A model generated the notes under the pieces. It saw only the letters and a list, made by a program, of their open reading frames with translations, was not told the origin of the DNA and did no database searches. From Sclerurus mexicanus (lineage: Eukaryota; Chordata; Aves; Passeriformes; Furnariidae), in the NCBI GenBank assembly GCA_013396755.1, contig VWZF01007017.1, positions 620,001-684,000 of the forward strand: a DNA stretch of 64,000 nucleotides, in the 5' to 3' direction. Positions 1 to 13,842 of this stretch are shown here, piece after piece. Numbering within the stretch: position 1 is the first letter of the stretch; each line of letters starts with the position of its first letter. Position numbers and translations under genes: made by a program.

Positions 1-1109
1 AAAGCTTTACTTGTGTGTTCTGTAATTTTCTCTACTTCTTTTATTTAATCTTTTCTTTTTCTCTAGGAAACAAATTCCCTTTGGCTCAGCTACAACCCCC
101 TTACTTACCCAGGTTGTTGTCCCTCTGTGGATTCACTCCACTCAGATTGTTGCTTCTCTGTGGAAGGCTTTTAAAATGGCTTTTAGTCTCCGGCAACTGC
201 ACTTAAAAGCTATTAAGGACTAATCTCCCTGGAGAATTCTGGGCTCCCAACTCCTGTTGGCTCATGGCTCTCCACATGAAGTGTTTATTTCTTTGCAGGG
301 CAGCATAATTTAGGAAGAACACCAGATTCTGCACGAGGTACATGCAGACATTTTCTGAAGATGAGAATGTTTAACAAACACTGATCATCCTCTATCTGAC
401 GACTTCCCATTCCTGATGCATGTGTTGGGCAGGAGAACGTGGTGGCTCTGGCCAGAGCTGTCAGGTCCTGTAGTCTTCGTTAATGAACTATTAATGATCA
501 TCTCTTCTGAGTGCTCTGGCTGTGTATCCAGTCACGGGGGGGTTTTCAGCTAAAGCACACTTTTTAGAAAAGAAATTTATCTTTACCTGAAGACCCACAT
601 GTGCCACAGGAAACCCGGGATGAACTCTTCCAGTGTTAATTTAAACTGGATCTGTCTTGAAATGTCAGACACTGGATCTCTGTCTATTTGGGTACTTCAA
701 AGAGTCATCTCCTTTCAGAAATATTTTCCCTCAAGTGAGTAGGTCAAGTTGTATCAGCTCATCCTCATGTCAGGTTGGGTAGAATCTGACATCTGCATTT
801 AAGACAGGGGATGGTAGGAGTGCTCTTATCAGTGTGATGTCACCTCAGCTTAGAGGTTCATCCCAATACATCCAATAACTCTGTGTACTATCATGACGTT
901 CTTATCTGGGCACTTGAAAAGAAAGAAAAAACAGAGATTAACTGAAGAAAAGTTTAGATGGAACAAATATTTATTAATCATAAGCTGGAAGATCTAGAGT
1001 TCTTTGACTACATATTTAGCCTGAAACAAAACAAAATTAAAAAACCCTGTTCTTGGTATGCTGCCAGTCCTGAGTGGGAGACCTGGACCACTGAGTGCCC
1101 GGCTGGCCT

Positions 1110-1282
1110 GGGGTGTCCAGCTGTCCAGAAGCTGTGGCTGCCCCTGATCCCTGGAAGTGTCCAAGGCCAGGTTGGACAGGACTTGGAGCAACCTGGGCTA
1201 GTGGAGGGTGTCCCTGTCCATGGTGGGGAATGAGATGGGCTTTAAGGTCCCTCTCAATCCAAACCATTCCATGGTTCTCTGA
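1110..1282 (+). mobile_element. CR1 LINE 3' fragment
   Basis: It shows the CR1 3' end order: GAAGCTGTGGCTGCCCCTG, GTGTCCAAGGCCAGG, GGTGTCCCTGTCCATGG, and a tail CCATTCCATGGTTCTCTGA. Spurious open frames cross it. Confidence 0.9.
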
Positions 1283-4200
1283 AAACCCAGTGGGTCTTTT
1301 GTCGATGTGTTTTGTGAGCTCTTCCCAAAGTTGTTTTGGGCTCCCTGAAGGACACACTCTCTAGTGGAAGGGGCTGTAAAATGCAGAGGAGGAGGTGAGG
1401 GCAGAGGGCCAGTGGGGAGTCTGTGTGTGCTGAGCTTTGTTCAGAGTGGGTGGTTCTTTGGGAGTCACTTCTATTCCCTGAGAAGTTTCCAGAAGAGCTG
1501 GAAGCAGAGACCCAAGGACACCGAGCGCTGCAGGGACCAAACTCACAGTGCTGGAAATGAATTTGAGTACCACGTGCCGTGTTTGTTGGGTGTCCTGTAC
1601 AGGGCCAGGAGTTCCATTCCAGGAGCGTGGTGGGTCCTTCTAACTCAGCACATGCTCTGACTCTACCTAATCTAATCAAGTTGTTTGCATAACTACCTAT
1701 TTTCTGTTATTCTGGTTGCATTATAAATGTGCATAAATAAAAAGTTATGTTCGCATAAAATGAAGCCAGCAAATATTCCTTCCCAGTGTTCAAAACCAAT
1801 TCCCATTTAGACACAGGTATGGCTGTTTTTCCATACAGGAACTGTCTAAAATACCTTCAAACCCCATTTCAGTTCCAGCTCATTTATTATATTAGTTCAT
1901 TATAAAGCCTTTTACTTAATTCACTTTATCCTTAAGGGCTTAAAATTCTAATTAAATTTCATATCATACACCATATTCATTAATATATTCCTTTAAAGGC
2001 ATTTATGATTCATTGTCTTTATCACTTTTACAATTAAAATTGTTACTGTAGTTTGTATCTCAATAACAAGCAGCAGCTGCCTCTTCAAGCAGTACTAAAA
2101 AGGCACAGAAAAACCTTATCTCAACATTTCCTTTTTCTCCTCGTACCCTAATTCCTGCTTCCAGAGCTGTCAGTGACGGAACAGAAGAGTCTCTCCCTGG
2201 AAGGCAGCATCCCTGCCCTTCCCGAGTGTCCCCCTTCCCAGAAGCTGTGGTACAGCGGTGAAGCTGTCAGTGGGCACACGGCAACGGGAGAGCCATGGAC
2301 TTTCCAGGGAAATAATTATTTAGAGGATTATTTTAAAAATCTACCTTTTTCTCTGGGTCATCTTTGAACTGGGGACGTTCCCAGGAAGCTCTGCCTGGTT
2401 TTGGTGGCTCTACAGCTGCTCAGGTCCTGACTACAACTCTATTTGCATTATTAATGTGTTTTTAACAAATGATGTGTAAGGAGCAAGCTGTGAGCATTGA
2501 GCACAATTACCACTGAAATGAGAGTTATCAGATTTCAGCATCTGGTGGCATTGCCAGTGGCCAACTGACAGCCTCCCACCAAGGCAAATCTGGGCAGCAA
2601 CCGGAACTCCTCGGGTAGAAAATTAAGTCGAAAAGGAAGGAAGGATGTGCAAGTCTTATGCTGGCTATAGAAACAAATCCCAGAATGTATAGGTAACTTT
2701 AAATGCTGAAGACCCTGTGCCAGACAAAAATATTCCAGTTTTAATTCAGAATTTCAGGTTCAAAGAATCAAGGAAACCAGCCCAGTTATTTAGTTTGTCT
2801 GAGGGGTATATAAAATCTTTGTGCACGTGCAACAGGTGCCCCCAAGAGGTTATTTATGCCAAGATGGAAAGACTGGTTGATGTCTTTGGAAAATAAAAGA
2901 TGTCTGAACTCCAGAATGCAATTAATGCCCCAAAGCCTATTTGGGATTGCCTCTATATGCCAGTTTTGTGGAGGGAGTGTGGAGTTGGAGCTCCAAGTGT
3001 CGGAGCCAGACATGGTCAGTGTCATGGGAGGCTCTCACCAGAGGGCAGGACTGGCATGGGGAGAACGAGGTTTGGGGCCATCAGAAGCAGCATCAGGGCT
3101 CGGGCAGTTGTGTCCCTATACTGAAGGGATAAGGAGGATGGGTTTCCCGTCTGGGTCTGAGCAATGCCCCTTGCCTGGAAGTCTCTGCTCCCCAGAGCTC
3201 TGACAGCTCCACAGAAGCCTCTCCAGTGGGTTCTTCATCCCTCCAGGATTCTGGGCAGCAGGGACCCCACTCCCATTCTGGGGATGTAACTCCCCCAGCT
3301 CTGCCCAGCCACCACTCCCTGTCCCCAGAGCAGGATCTTCCCTTGGCCTTTCCTCTCCCACTGGTTCCTTTGTGATGGTCTGGGCTGAGTTTCTGTATTG
3401 ACAGGTGGGGATTAAACCTGGTTCATCTCAACGTCTCTCATGATGGGTAAAACCTGCCACCCTACTCCACGTCTGGCTGTGAAGGCACCAGTCCGGGCGC
3501 TGCTGTGGCCAGAGCCAAGGACGTGGGCTCAGTGGTGTCCTGGTGATGGGAAACTGAGGAAGAGGAAGGCGTGACTCTCCAGTGTCCCTGGGAAAACAGA
3601 TGGAGCGAACAGAACCGTTTTAAGGCAATGCTTTTTAAAAGAAGATTCATTTTATTGTCGCCTCTGATGATCTCGGCATCCAAACAAATGCTGATGCCAC
3701 ATTAGACACACGCATTGCCTTGGGTTACTGAAAGCCCAAGAAGATAATTGAATTCCAACAGTGGCATCAATCTGATCAGTGCTCGAAATGGACATTCAAA
3801 TTAGCATCTCTCCTAACATGGGATAATTATGCCAGAAATTAGAGGCGAGATGCTGGCGCGTATTTGCATCATATTTTCAGTCTAAAGGGCAGAGCTTTTC
3901 TGATGCTAATACCAACCTTGTAGGGTTGTAAAGGGTTGGTTCTTACAGATTTGGCCACTGATGCCCACAGAGCCCAGCTGGGGATGTTCTGCGGGTCCCA
4001 GCTGAGCGTGGAGGAGCAGGACCGACTCCATCGGCGGGGAGCACTGTGGGATTTACACCACTGAGAGTGTTTCCTGTCTTCTTACTTTTCCGCTGAATCT
4101 TTTATTTCTCAAAGCCACAACAATTTTATAAGCTGTTTTATTCCATGGATCTCCCAGTTACACTTTCACCACTATATTTAGAGTATAATTTCTTAGAATC

Positions 4201-4594
4201 ACAGTCAGAGTGACGAGGTCACTGTGGACTTTGAGCAGGCCCAGATGTCAAACAAGAGCATCCATTCTCCTGGACATGGACAACGTTCCTCTGCCAAGCG
4301 CAGCCAGATGCAATTCCATAATTAGGAGTAATCATAAATAAGTATTTCTGTAGTTCTTACTGCTCCCTGGGGATGTGTCCCAGCCAGCTGAGGTGTTACC
4401 TGGCCACCAGTGATGGGTGGCCTGGCCACTGCTGGGCAGACTGGGAGTGGGAACCAACACACTGGGTATGACCAGGTATCACCTTTGCTGCCAGAATCAA
4501 CCATACTAGAGAATCCTTTCCCAAAACAGGCCACATTTCCATGTTTTTCCCTTGTTCACAAGCAGATGAAGAACTTTACTGCCTGCACTGGCTG

Positions 4595-4785
4595 GAGGGG
4601 AGCAGCCTCAAGTTGCACCAGGGGAGGTTCAGGGTGGATATCAGGGAAAATTTCTTCCCTGAAAGTGTGGTCAGGCACTGCCAGAGGCTCCCGGGGCAGT
4701 GGTGGAGTCCCCATCCCTGGAAGTGCTCAGAGGACAAGCACAAGTGGCACTTGGCGGGATGGTTTAGTGGTTTTCACTCTCATCA
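4595..4785 (+). mobile_element. CR1 LINE fragment, second subfamily
   Basis: AGCAGCCTCAAGTTGCACCA, AAAATTTCTTCCCTGAAAG and GGCAGTGGTGGAGTCCCCAT are typical of the CR1 subfamily also seen near 21.6 kb. The 3' tail is degraded. Confidence 0.8.
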
Positions 4786-6527
4786 AGCCCCAGCTCGATC
4801 ACCCTTTTCCCAGCCTTTTTTGTTATTTTCTCCTTTGCTGCATTAAGATGCAATTATGCACTTCAGCTAATTGCTAGTTACTTAGTGTCAAAATGCATAA
4901 TGTGTCTGAAATGTCCTCGACTTTTCTCTGTCAAAATCATGTGTAGTACAGAAAAAAAAACACAAGCTATTAGTCTTGTCAAGAATTTACCTTAAAAGCT
5001 CCTTTTTCCCTGATATATCACGTTTTGGGCACAGTGTTTTGATAATAAACGTTTAAAATGTATAAACTTTCTATTACATATTATTAGTTCTTGAGGGAGT
5101 TTATGTGTAGGACTTGTTTACTCAGAATTATAAATTCACATTTGGTTTGGCACAGACTTGGAGGCTGATAAATGTAGAAACATTTTTACAGATTAATGTA
5201 ACTGGACAGCAGCAAGTGCCAAAAAGCATTAGGAAAATGGAAATCTGTTCCACAGCTGAATTTACCCTTTTATAGACACTGAATATATTTGAATATATTA
5301 TTTCAAATATGTCTGAGGTAGCTGGAAAAGGATTTAAATTTTAAAAATGGCATAATTAATGGCAGAGCTAATAATGGCACACCTGGTTGAGGTGTGTTTT
5401 CTTCTAAAAAGAGGGAGCTTTTAGCAGTTCACTTTGGAAGGCTGCCGTGTTTTTATTTAAGAGCTCCTAAGTCACATCTTTTTTGGCACATAAAAATTAT
5501 TCCTAAAGAAAATTATCAAAGATACAGAGTCAGGTGAGGGAATGCTCAAAGAGGGGGCCTGGAGCAGTTTGATGTGGATAATTGTGCCAAGAACACATCA
5601 AGAATGGTGTTTAGCACTCCTGAACAGTGTTAGTCCTTCTTTAAATAAACTCTGTCTAATGGGTTGCATTTCAGCAACTTGTGGGACTTTGGAAAACAGG
5701 ATAATTCCCGTTTTTGGCAGTTTTCTTCCTATGAGTTGTGAAATCTGAAACTCAGAAAGGCAGCAGGGCTTCAGCAGGCAAGTTTTGTTCAGTTCTTGGA
5801 CTTAGTTTCTCTGAAGAAAGACTAGTCTCTCAGTGCAAATCTGTTTAACTTTGTGGTTTACCAAAATTACAGGAAATCTTCAGAATTTGGTATTCCTCAG
5901 CTTTTTCCATCTGAATTGCAAGTTCATGAAAAGTTTAATGAGCAACCTTCCTAAAAACATAAACCAAATTAAAAGCACGCAGGGAGTAATTGTGCCCCCA
6001 AACTCCGTCCCTTCAGCTGTACAATGGCTGATCATTTGAATGATGTTTGGCATGAGAAAATAATAATACAACGTAGTTTTGCCTGTAGCTCTCTGTTACA
6101 GCCACTTTGGAAAGGAATTATTGAAAATATACCTGAAAAGACACATGAGAGGACATACTAATGCTATTCATAGATCCGAACTTTGCCTGCTTCCCTGGCC
6201 TCCCTGTCCGGAACCAGCAGGGCTGCTCTGTCCCTCTTCCCTGACCCCCACCCGAGGGAGAAGCCATCCTTGTGGCTGTGAGCAGTCTGGGCTGTTGGGA
6301 CACATTTCGAGGCTGGAGTGGGAATGGTGCAGCACCTTCCTGCCTGGGAAGGGTTCAGGAGGTCCTGAGACCTCTTGAACTTCCCTGAAAAGTGCTTGGC
6401 CAACCCACTCCACCACAGGGCAGGGTCACCGTGGGCTCCTGTCCTGACCCCTCCTCTCTCATTCTCACCTTGCACAGTGAGACACTGGCCAGCTAACTCC
6501 AACTGGAGCCACATCTGGGGCAGGTTT

Positions 6528-6588
6528 GGGAAGGCTTGGATGATCCCTGTGGGTCCCTTCCACCTCAGGAGATTCTGTGATTCTATGA
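6528..6588 (+). mobile_element. CR1 LINE extreme 3' end
   Basis: Only the last ~60 bp are recognisable: GGATGATCCCTGTGGGTCCC, then the octamer tail GATTCTGTGATTCTATGA. Confidence 0.75.
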
Positions 6589-7428
6589 AGACCACTGCTC
6601 CATGTCCAGTGGGATAAAGGAATCAAGGAAAAAAAGGAGCTACCGTGAAATAAATCACACATGACACCAATTTCTTCAATTCGGTGGGATTTTTCAATCC
6701 CATAAATCACAAAATGTTACTTAGTGAGACCAACGTAGGCACTTTGCATGGACAGGCAGATTTCGTGAAAATAACCTAAAAATGGGAAAACCCAAGTCTG
6801 CTCCAGTCCTGGTGGCTCTCCCTGCCATTCTTTGCTCTTCCTATCTCATCTCTTTCTCCCCCAGGCCTGGCATGTCCTCAGTGTGCGTTTGCAGCTTCTC
6901 TGCCCGCCCTTCCTCCATTTCACTCGAGCTCCCCTCTCCTCCACGGCTGATTTTTTTCTTCCCGAGCTCTTTTTCTCCCTGTCTGTTCTACTTTCTCATT
7001 AAACTTGTCTTGGTCTCTGCAGCCTGACCCGTGTTTGGCTGCCAGGGTCCATTTCACTGGCTGCTCCAAGTACAAAAATATCGATATTTACAGAGCTCCT
7101 TGTGAAAATCGATAGTGCAGGAGGCAGAGCGGAACAGCGGCAGCGTGCGAAGCCACTTCTGCCAGACTCCACCACGGAGAGGTCTCCAAGAAATCGTGAG
7201 GAGAGGGAGCAGGCCGGCGGTGATGAGTGTGGTCTGAGAGCACTGGGGTACAACGATGCCACTCCTTGTCTGGCGTGTGAAAAGCCGCACTTATTGTGAA
7301 AAGAACCTGAGCTGTCGGTAGCTCTCTGGACTAAGGAGGGAGCACTGGTGAACAGCACCTTCAGTCCAGATTCCCCAGTGTATATTCCCTGGAAATCACG
7401 GAAAGGCCGCGAGAACTGGGATCGTTAA

Positions 7429-7619
7429 GCTCGGAGAAGAGAAGGCCCTGGGGTGACCCTCCTGCAGCCTTCCAGTGCCTGAAGGGTCTCCAGGAGAGTG
7501 GAGAGGGACTCTGGGCCTTGGAGCAACCTGGGCAATGGAAGGTGTCCCTGCCCATGGACGAGATGGGATTCCAGGTCCCTCCCAGCCCAAACCAGTCTGG
7601 GATTTCGTGGTTCTGGGAT
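7429..7619 (+). mobile_element. CR1 LINE fragment with internal deletion
   Basis: It starts with GGAGAAGAGAAGGCCC, runs through the TCCAGGAGAGTGGAGAGGGA block, then jumps to GCCTTGGAGCAACCTGGGC and the 3' tail. The middle section present in other copies (gggcaggccctggcacagg to gtgtccaagg) is missing. Confidence 0.85.
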
Positions 7620-9480
7620 ATCAGATGTCTGGTGGCTCACACGGGACACCAGCAGTGGGTGAGCCCCGTGCCCCAGCAGCAGGAGCTCCTACAAACCTGT
7701 TCCTGACTGCAGAGATGGGGATTCCTCCAATGTGTTTTAACAAAAGGCTTTAGGACAGGAACTGAGAATTTACGTGGACAACGATTCATCTATTTTTCAT
7801 CCACATGGAAGAAGGTTAATTGCTGAGGAAACACGCTTTTCCCCCATTCATATCCTAGAATTTAAAGGGGGAATGAGAGCCTGGGCTCTGAGCAAATCCT
7901 CAATAATTACCACTGCCACAGTATGTATAAAATTCAACCTTCATAATTTGCTAAATAAGTCCATATTTCTGCACTTGAAGCTGCCTTAGGGAAGTTTGAA
8001 CTAAGACATCATTTTCCCCTTAATTTTTCTGAAATATCTGTATTCAGGGATAGGAGCTTCTTACTCATCTGAGTTACTTCATGAAAATGAGATGAAAGTG
8101 CTCCAGCCACACTTCCCAGCCTGCATTATGCAAATATGATTTATATAGAACCATTCCCTTAGGAATCAAGTCTTTCAAGTCTTTAAAGCAATAGAAACTT
8201 TTTTAGCATTTGGCTTTTCCAGCCACGCCGTCACCTGGTGGTTGGATCTTGTCAGCGCAGGAGCCTCTCAGCTCTTCCCCTAATTCCCTTGATTAGTCTC
8301 TATAAAATTTGTTTGCAGCTGTCAAATATTTGCTGCAAATCCGAAGCACTTTAAAAACTGTTAAATATTCACCAGTATGTGCTGCCCTATTCCCCAGGGA
8401 GCCTCCACAACTGGGGCTTTAACTCCTGAAGCCCCTTGGGTGTCTATTGTGATTAACTCCCCGTGCCCAGGGGATGCCCTCGGCAGTGGCAGGTGGCTCT
8501 CAGGGAGCAGCGGGTTTGGGGCTTCAGAGCAAGAGTTGCTGCATCCTTAGCCAGACTTCCAAAAGCGGGTGGTGACAGCAGGGCCCGGCGAGCTTGGCAG
8601 TGCTGTGGGATTCAGCAGCTCCGTCGGGAAATGCCAGGGTGGGACAGGATGAGCCTCCACCCGGCACGCGGGGGGATGTTGGCGGCGCTGGCGGAGGCAG
8701 CGCCTCACCCTGACTGGGAGCACTGGGAGCAGCTGTGTGACAAACTGGTGGGTCTCAGCCAAGGAGCTGCCAAACCTGATGGGCTCAGGGACCTAAATGG
8801 GACTTGCTTCCAAAACCAGTTTAAACTGTGAACTGGCCGAGTTCTCCACAGAAAACTTCCGGACGTGAAGAATCCATTTTTCCCTCTGACTTGAAAGGGC
8901 TTTTAATTTGTGAGCAAGGCAGTCGATGCTGCTTCAGTAGAAATGGGAGACAGGAGGGAGTAAAGTTGTGACATCTCAGTGGAAGGACTTTGACATTTGT
9001 GAGGTTTTATGCAGAGAAAAGTTTTTGAAGTGCTGGTGCTCCTTGAGAAATTGGGGGATTGCATTTTTAATTATTTGTCAAGGGCAGCCAGAATCTTAGA
9101 AATGTGTTCTCTTATGTTTTATAGGTTGCAATTGAAATAAATAAATGGGGCTGAGAGCTCCAATGGCTCTGCACAGTGTGCAACAGCACTTAAACTGCTT
9201 GGGAAGGAGGGAATATATTGAACAATGGGACAGCTCATCTGGAGCCAGACAGCCAATTCTGTTTGCTTACCCTAAGCTATAATTAAGATTGACAAGGTTA
9301 TCCAGAGAAGGAGAATAAATATTGCAGGATTTTGACACATGACTAAAGAACTGCAAGAAATTAAATTTCTGCACAGAAAATATGAACACAATTAAGACAA
9401 GGCTACTTGAGAAAATGTAGGGGATATTAGTGAGGGAATACTTGGGCTAGGAGCTCATCAGCTGATTTTGTGCCATTTTC

Positions 9481-9833
9481 ACAGACTGGCTGGGGTTAGG
9501 AGGGACCTCAGAGCCCATTTCATCCCACCCCTGCCATGGGCAGGGACACCTCCCACCAGCCCAGGTCGCTCCAAGCCCCGTCCAACCTTGGACACTTCCA
9601 GGGATCCAGGGGCAGCCACAGCTTCTCTGGGCACCCTGTGCCAGGGCCTGCCCACCCTCCCAGGGAAGGATTCTTTCCCAGTATCCACCCATCCCTGCCC
9701 TCTGGCAGTGGGAAGCCATTCCCTGTGTCCTGTCACTCCATCCCTTGTCCAAAGTCCCTCTACACCTTTCCTGCAGCTCCCTTCAGATCCTGGAAGGCCA
9801 GAATTAGGTCTCCCCAAAGCTTTTCTTCTCCAG
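9481..9833 (-). mobile_element. CR1 LINE 3' fragment, one of the longer copies
   Basis: This minus-orientation copy extends from the tail at its left end through CTGCCATGGGCAGGGACACC, AGCTTCTCTGGGCACCCTGT and CCCTCTGGCAGTGGGAAGCC to CTTTTCTTCTCCAG. Long open frames over it are repeat artefacts. Confidence 0.93.
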
Positions 9834-11563
9834 TTATTTGTGCTGGTTGAGAGGCCCCAGTGCAGGTTCCAGCAGTGGCAGTAATGGCACTGGTGTCAGC
9901 CTGGAGGGGAGGGCAGAGAGGCGAGTGCTGCGAGGAGGTTGTGGAAGGTCTGGGGTTTTTATTTGTTGCTTTCAGTGAGAAAGAACATTTTTTTGGTCAG
10001 AACTATAACTCTCACAAACATGAGTATTACAAATCCTGCAGGTGTTTGGGGCTGCCCACCGTGCTGGCAGGTTTTGGCGGCTCTGTGTGTGTCAGGCTGT
10101 GCCCCAGTGCCCATTGTCCATCCCCCTGGCACTGCAGCCCTGCAGGGCCTGGGGGGAGCGTGGTGGGATGAGGTTCTCCAGCTGCAGCCATTCCAGAATC
10201 TGCTCCTCCTGACGCTCTCTCAGCACAGCACGATGTTGATTTTAACTATTATGTTCTGCCCCCTCTGTAGCCACGCTGCGGGTTCCCACCCCTCCGTGCA
10301 GGCATTCCCAGGTGGACACGGGTGGGAATACTCAGCCCTCAAACACAGCCAGCACTGATCAGATGGATGGGACACGTACTCCAGATAACTCCAGCTTGCC
10401 TCTGCCCCATCTGCTCCTACCTGTCCCTCCAGTTCATCTGCTGCTTTTCTCCCCTTGAGCACAGCCAGACCACAGACTGAATCTTTCATCCCTCTTCTCC
10501 CTAGGGCTCGCTACCTACATCCTATTTTAAGATCTATTTTCAGCTTGCTCTGGCAATTAACATGTGATATTGCAATAAGTCCGGGCGACAAAATTATTGG
10601 GTCATTTCCCTGAGCTGTCCATTAGGGATAAATGTGCAATCAGGCATCTGTGGTGCCGGAAGTCGGATGGCCATCAACACCCCAACAGAAACTGTATTAA
10701 AAATACACAAAATAATTAAGTCCAATTCTTCCCTGCACACAAACCTGGGGCTGTCACGGGAGTTAATTGGAGCTGAGTGTGTGCACTGCTGAAAAGCTGG
10801 GCCATTATTTTTTACAATGCTCTGCAAAGATGTAATTTATGTGCAATTATGTGCATAAATTCTGGGTGTTCTACAAGCAAAACCAACAGAGGCCAAACGC
10901 TCTTACTGTTGAAAACAATGCAGATCCGATTCTCCGCTCTTTCCACGTGTGATCCATCCCTCGGAACTGAGAGTGGAACTCTGCCTGATCAGCCCCAGCC
11001 TGGAGTCCCACAATATGTGTCAATTTATTGTCAGCGTCCCACCGACACTCACGCTTCCCTGCCTTCCAGCAGGTGGGTTTGGAGGGGTCGTTGGGCGGTA
11101 GTGACAGCAGGAGGATGGGAGGGGAGGTTTAGTCCTGTCCCATGTGGTCCCTGGGCTGGCCCAAGCCCCACCCCAGTAGGCAGGATGGACCCCAGTTCTC
11201 CCTCCCCTCCATGTGTGTCCAGCTCAAGGGCTGTGTGGAGCACAGCCGCTCCTGGAGTTGGATTATACTGGCAAAATCCCAGTGTGGCTTCCCAAAAAAC
11301 AGTTCTCCACTCTGTGTTTCACGTTTGTGGTCTCTCCTTCTTATCCGTCAGTTTTCCCATGGACTCCTCCCTGTGACTGAGCCCCGGGTGCTGGGGGAAT
11401 GGGCGGACTGACATTTTGGCCCAGAGAAGCCAAGCTCTGAATTTTGAAGGATAACAGTCCCTTTGGATTATTCAGATTCTGTGTAATATTTAGTACTTTA
11501 TACCATAAGTGTGGGAAACCAGACTTATTGCAGGCATTTCCATATAATCACAGGGAAATTAAT

Positions 11564-11784
11564 GAAGATCAGGGAAAGGCTCTTCCCCCAGAGGGTGGTG
11601 GGCACTGCCCAGGCTCCCCAGGGCAGTGGGCACGGCCCCAAGGCTGCCAGAGCTCCAGGAGGGTTGGGATGATGCTCTGGGGCACAGGGTGGGATTGTTG
11701 GGGTGTCTGTGCAGGGCTGGAGTTGGACTCCATGGTCCCTGTGGGTCCCTTCAAGTCAGGATATTCTGTGATTCTACGATTATG
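11564..11784 (+). mobile_element. CR1 LINE 3' fragment, third subfamily
   Basis: It shows CTCTTCCCCCAGAGGGTGGT, GGCTGCCAGAGCTCCAGGAG, GGGATTGTTGGGGTGTC and GGATATTCTGTGATTCTACG, the subfamily shared with copies at 17.0, 26.2, 45.7 and 55.9 kb. Confidence 0.92.
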
Positions 11785-12780
11785 ATCTCTGAAATGCAGA
11801 ACATGTATACAGCTGATGAAAAATAGATTTTGTATATGATAGAAATAGGTGGGTTTGGTCCATTTTCTTGATATTTTCTTATCCTTTTATGCAAGAAATG
11901 TTCTGCACTCTGGAATGGACTGCCTGCAGTGTCAGTCCCGCAGGAGTTGGAACATAACTGTGGCAGCTTTTAGGTCTTCAGCCTAGACAGAGGTGGCAGG
12001 TGGGCTGAGGGAGCTTGGAGCTCAGCACAGGCAAATTCACCCTGTTTGGGGAAAAAAGGGATGATTTCCCCCTGGGGGTGGTGCAGTGCTGTGCCCAGCA
12101 CAGCCCCCATCCCGGTTTGCATGTCCCTTGGGTGTCCTGACACCCCTCAGCGCTGGGGCAGCGACAGAGACCTCTCCCCACTCACTGCTCTGATCCTTCA
12201 CTTCTGCTCAGCCAGTAAATTCCACTAATTATCCCTTCCATTCTATAAATCAGAGTAAACAACTGCTGTTTGCACTGTTGTCTGGAATAGGAAGCTGTAT
12301 TTTACAATGTGTGATGAAGAGGGGATCTTAAGATATGGAAAAGCAGTGACTGCCTGTGTGTGTTCTCTCTGGGAATGGTTTTTATTCTGGAGTTGCAGAT
12401 ACTGCTTAGCAGGACAAGCTGATTAATCTTGGTTGTTCGTGGCTCTCACAGATTAATAACCTCAGTCAGATTTGTGCTATTTATGGGGAGGTTCAAGTGT
12501 TTGGGTTTTTTAAATACTGCAAAATGTAGAGAAAATGTTTCCCAGCCAGCCCAGCCCAGCTCCTAGATTGACTATATTCCACCTGCTCTTGGAATAATTG
12601 CTTAAAACCAGTTATTGATTGCTAGTGCTCTCAGCAGCAGTTCCACTCACACTGCCAGGGCGCAGGGAGATGTGCTACTGCCAGCAGGCATCCGTCTGCT
12701 CTCCTTGGTTTTTACTCCATGACCAGAGTAAGGTCTTTGACCCTCGTTCTTATAAGAAAGTAAAACACTATTACTGGCAC

Positions 12781-12953
12781 AAGGTGCCCAGAGAAGCTGT
12801 GGCTGCCCCTGGATCCCTGGGAGTGTCCAAGGCCAGGTTGGACGGGGCTTGGAGCAACCTGGGCCAGTGGAAGGTGTCCCTGCCCATGGCAGGGAGTAGA
12901 ATGGGATGAGCTTTAAATTCCTTCCCAACCCAAACCATTCTGGGATTCTGTGA
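12781..12953 (+). mobile_element. CR1 LINE 3' fragment
   Basis: GTGCCCAGAGAAGCTGTGGC through to the tail CCATTCTGGGATTCTGTGA, with the CTGCCCATGGCAGG block intact. Confidence 0.92.
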
Positions 12954-13752
12954 CAACATCCTGCTTATAAAAGGGTAAAATCTTTGTTCCTATTCAGTCC
13001 TGGTCAAAGCAAAACCACGAGCTGATCCAAGGCTGGCAGAGGTCGAGTTGTGATGATGGAATAGTGTTGGTGCCTCTCCCACGGCCACGTGTGCCCCAGG
13101 ACAAATTCCTCAATGGCTCTGTCTCAGAGCGTTTGAATCTCATCTCTGCCTGAATGAAACCAAGGGGAAAAAAAGAGACCCAGAAATCTAAAAACAGCTC
13201 AAAGAGGGTGAGCAGCTGGAACCTCGCTAAGCTCCTGGCAAGAGCATTTGGAGTATTTGTCTGGGAGGGAGCAGGAAAGGTGGATTAGCAATCCCAGGGA
13301 ATGGAGTCGTTTTAATGAAGTCACTCTTTGCAAATGTCACGGCAAGGTTCCACCTGCAATTTCAATTATTTCTGCTCTAAACACAGACTTGGAGTTGGTT
13401 TGTTTGATTTCTCCTTTCTCCCAGCACTCTGCATTCAACTTCCCTCTGGGAATCGGTGGAATTCTTCCCAGTTACATTTGCTAAAGGGAACAGGAGCTGG
13501 TTCTGTGCTCGGCAGGGCTGGAACACCCTGGCACTGAGCAGTGCTGAGGGTGCAGCCGAGCTGTGCCTGCTGACCGACTGCCTGCTCTGGGAGTTGGAGA
13601 GGGAATCATCTTTTTCCATTAATTTAAATAAACACTGATAAATAGCTGGGTCTGGGTGTGTGGGATGAATAATTAAGTGAGATGGTGTTGCTGTACAGTT
13701 CTTTTCAAAGCCCTGTTCCTGTTTGTCTGCTGAGATGTTCCAGCTCAGCAGG

Positions 13753-13842
13753 AAGAGAGCAGGTCAGGGGGTTAGAGGAGAGCAGGAACAGGGGGTAGAG
13801 GCGAGCAGGGGCAGAGCAGGGTGGGGGTTAGAGGGCAGCAGG
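13753..13842 (+). repeat. G-rich degenerate tandem repeat
   Basis: Units built on GAGCAGG...GGGGTTAGAGG recur about three times with lengths of roughly 21-33 bp (GGGGGTTAGAGGAGAGCAGG, GGGGGTAGAGGCGAGCAGGG, GTGGGGGTTAGAGGGCAGC). Confidence 0.6.
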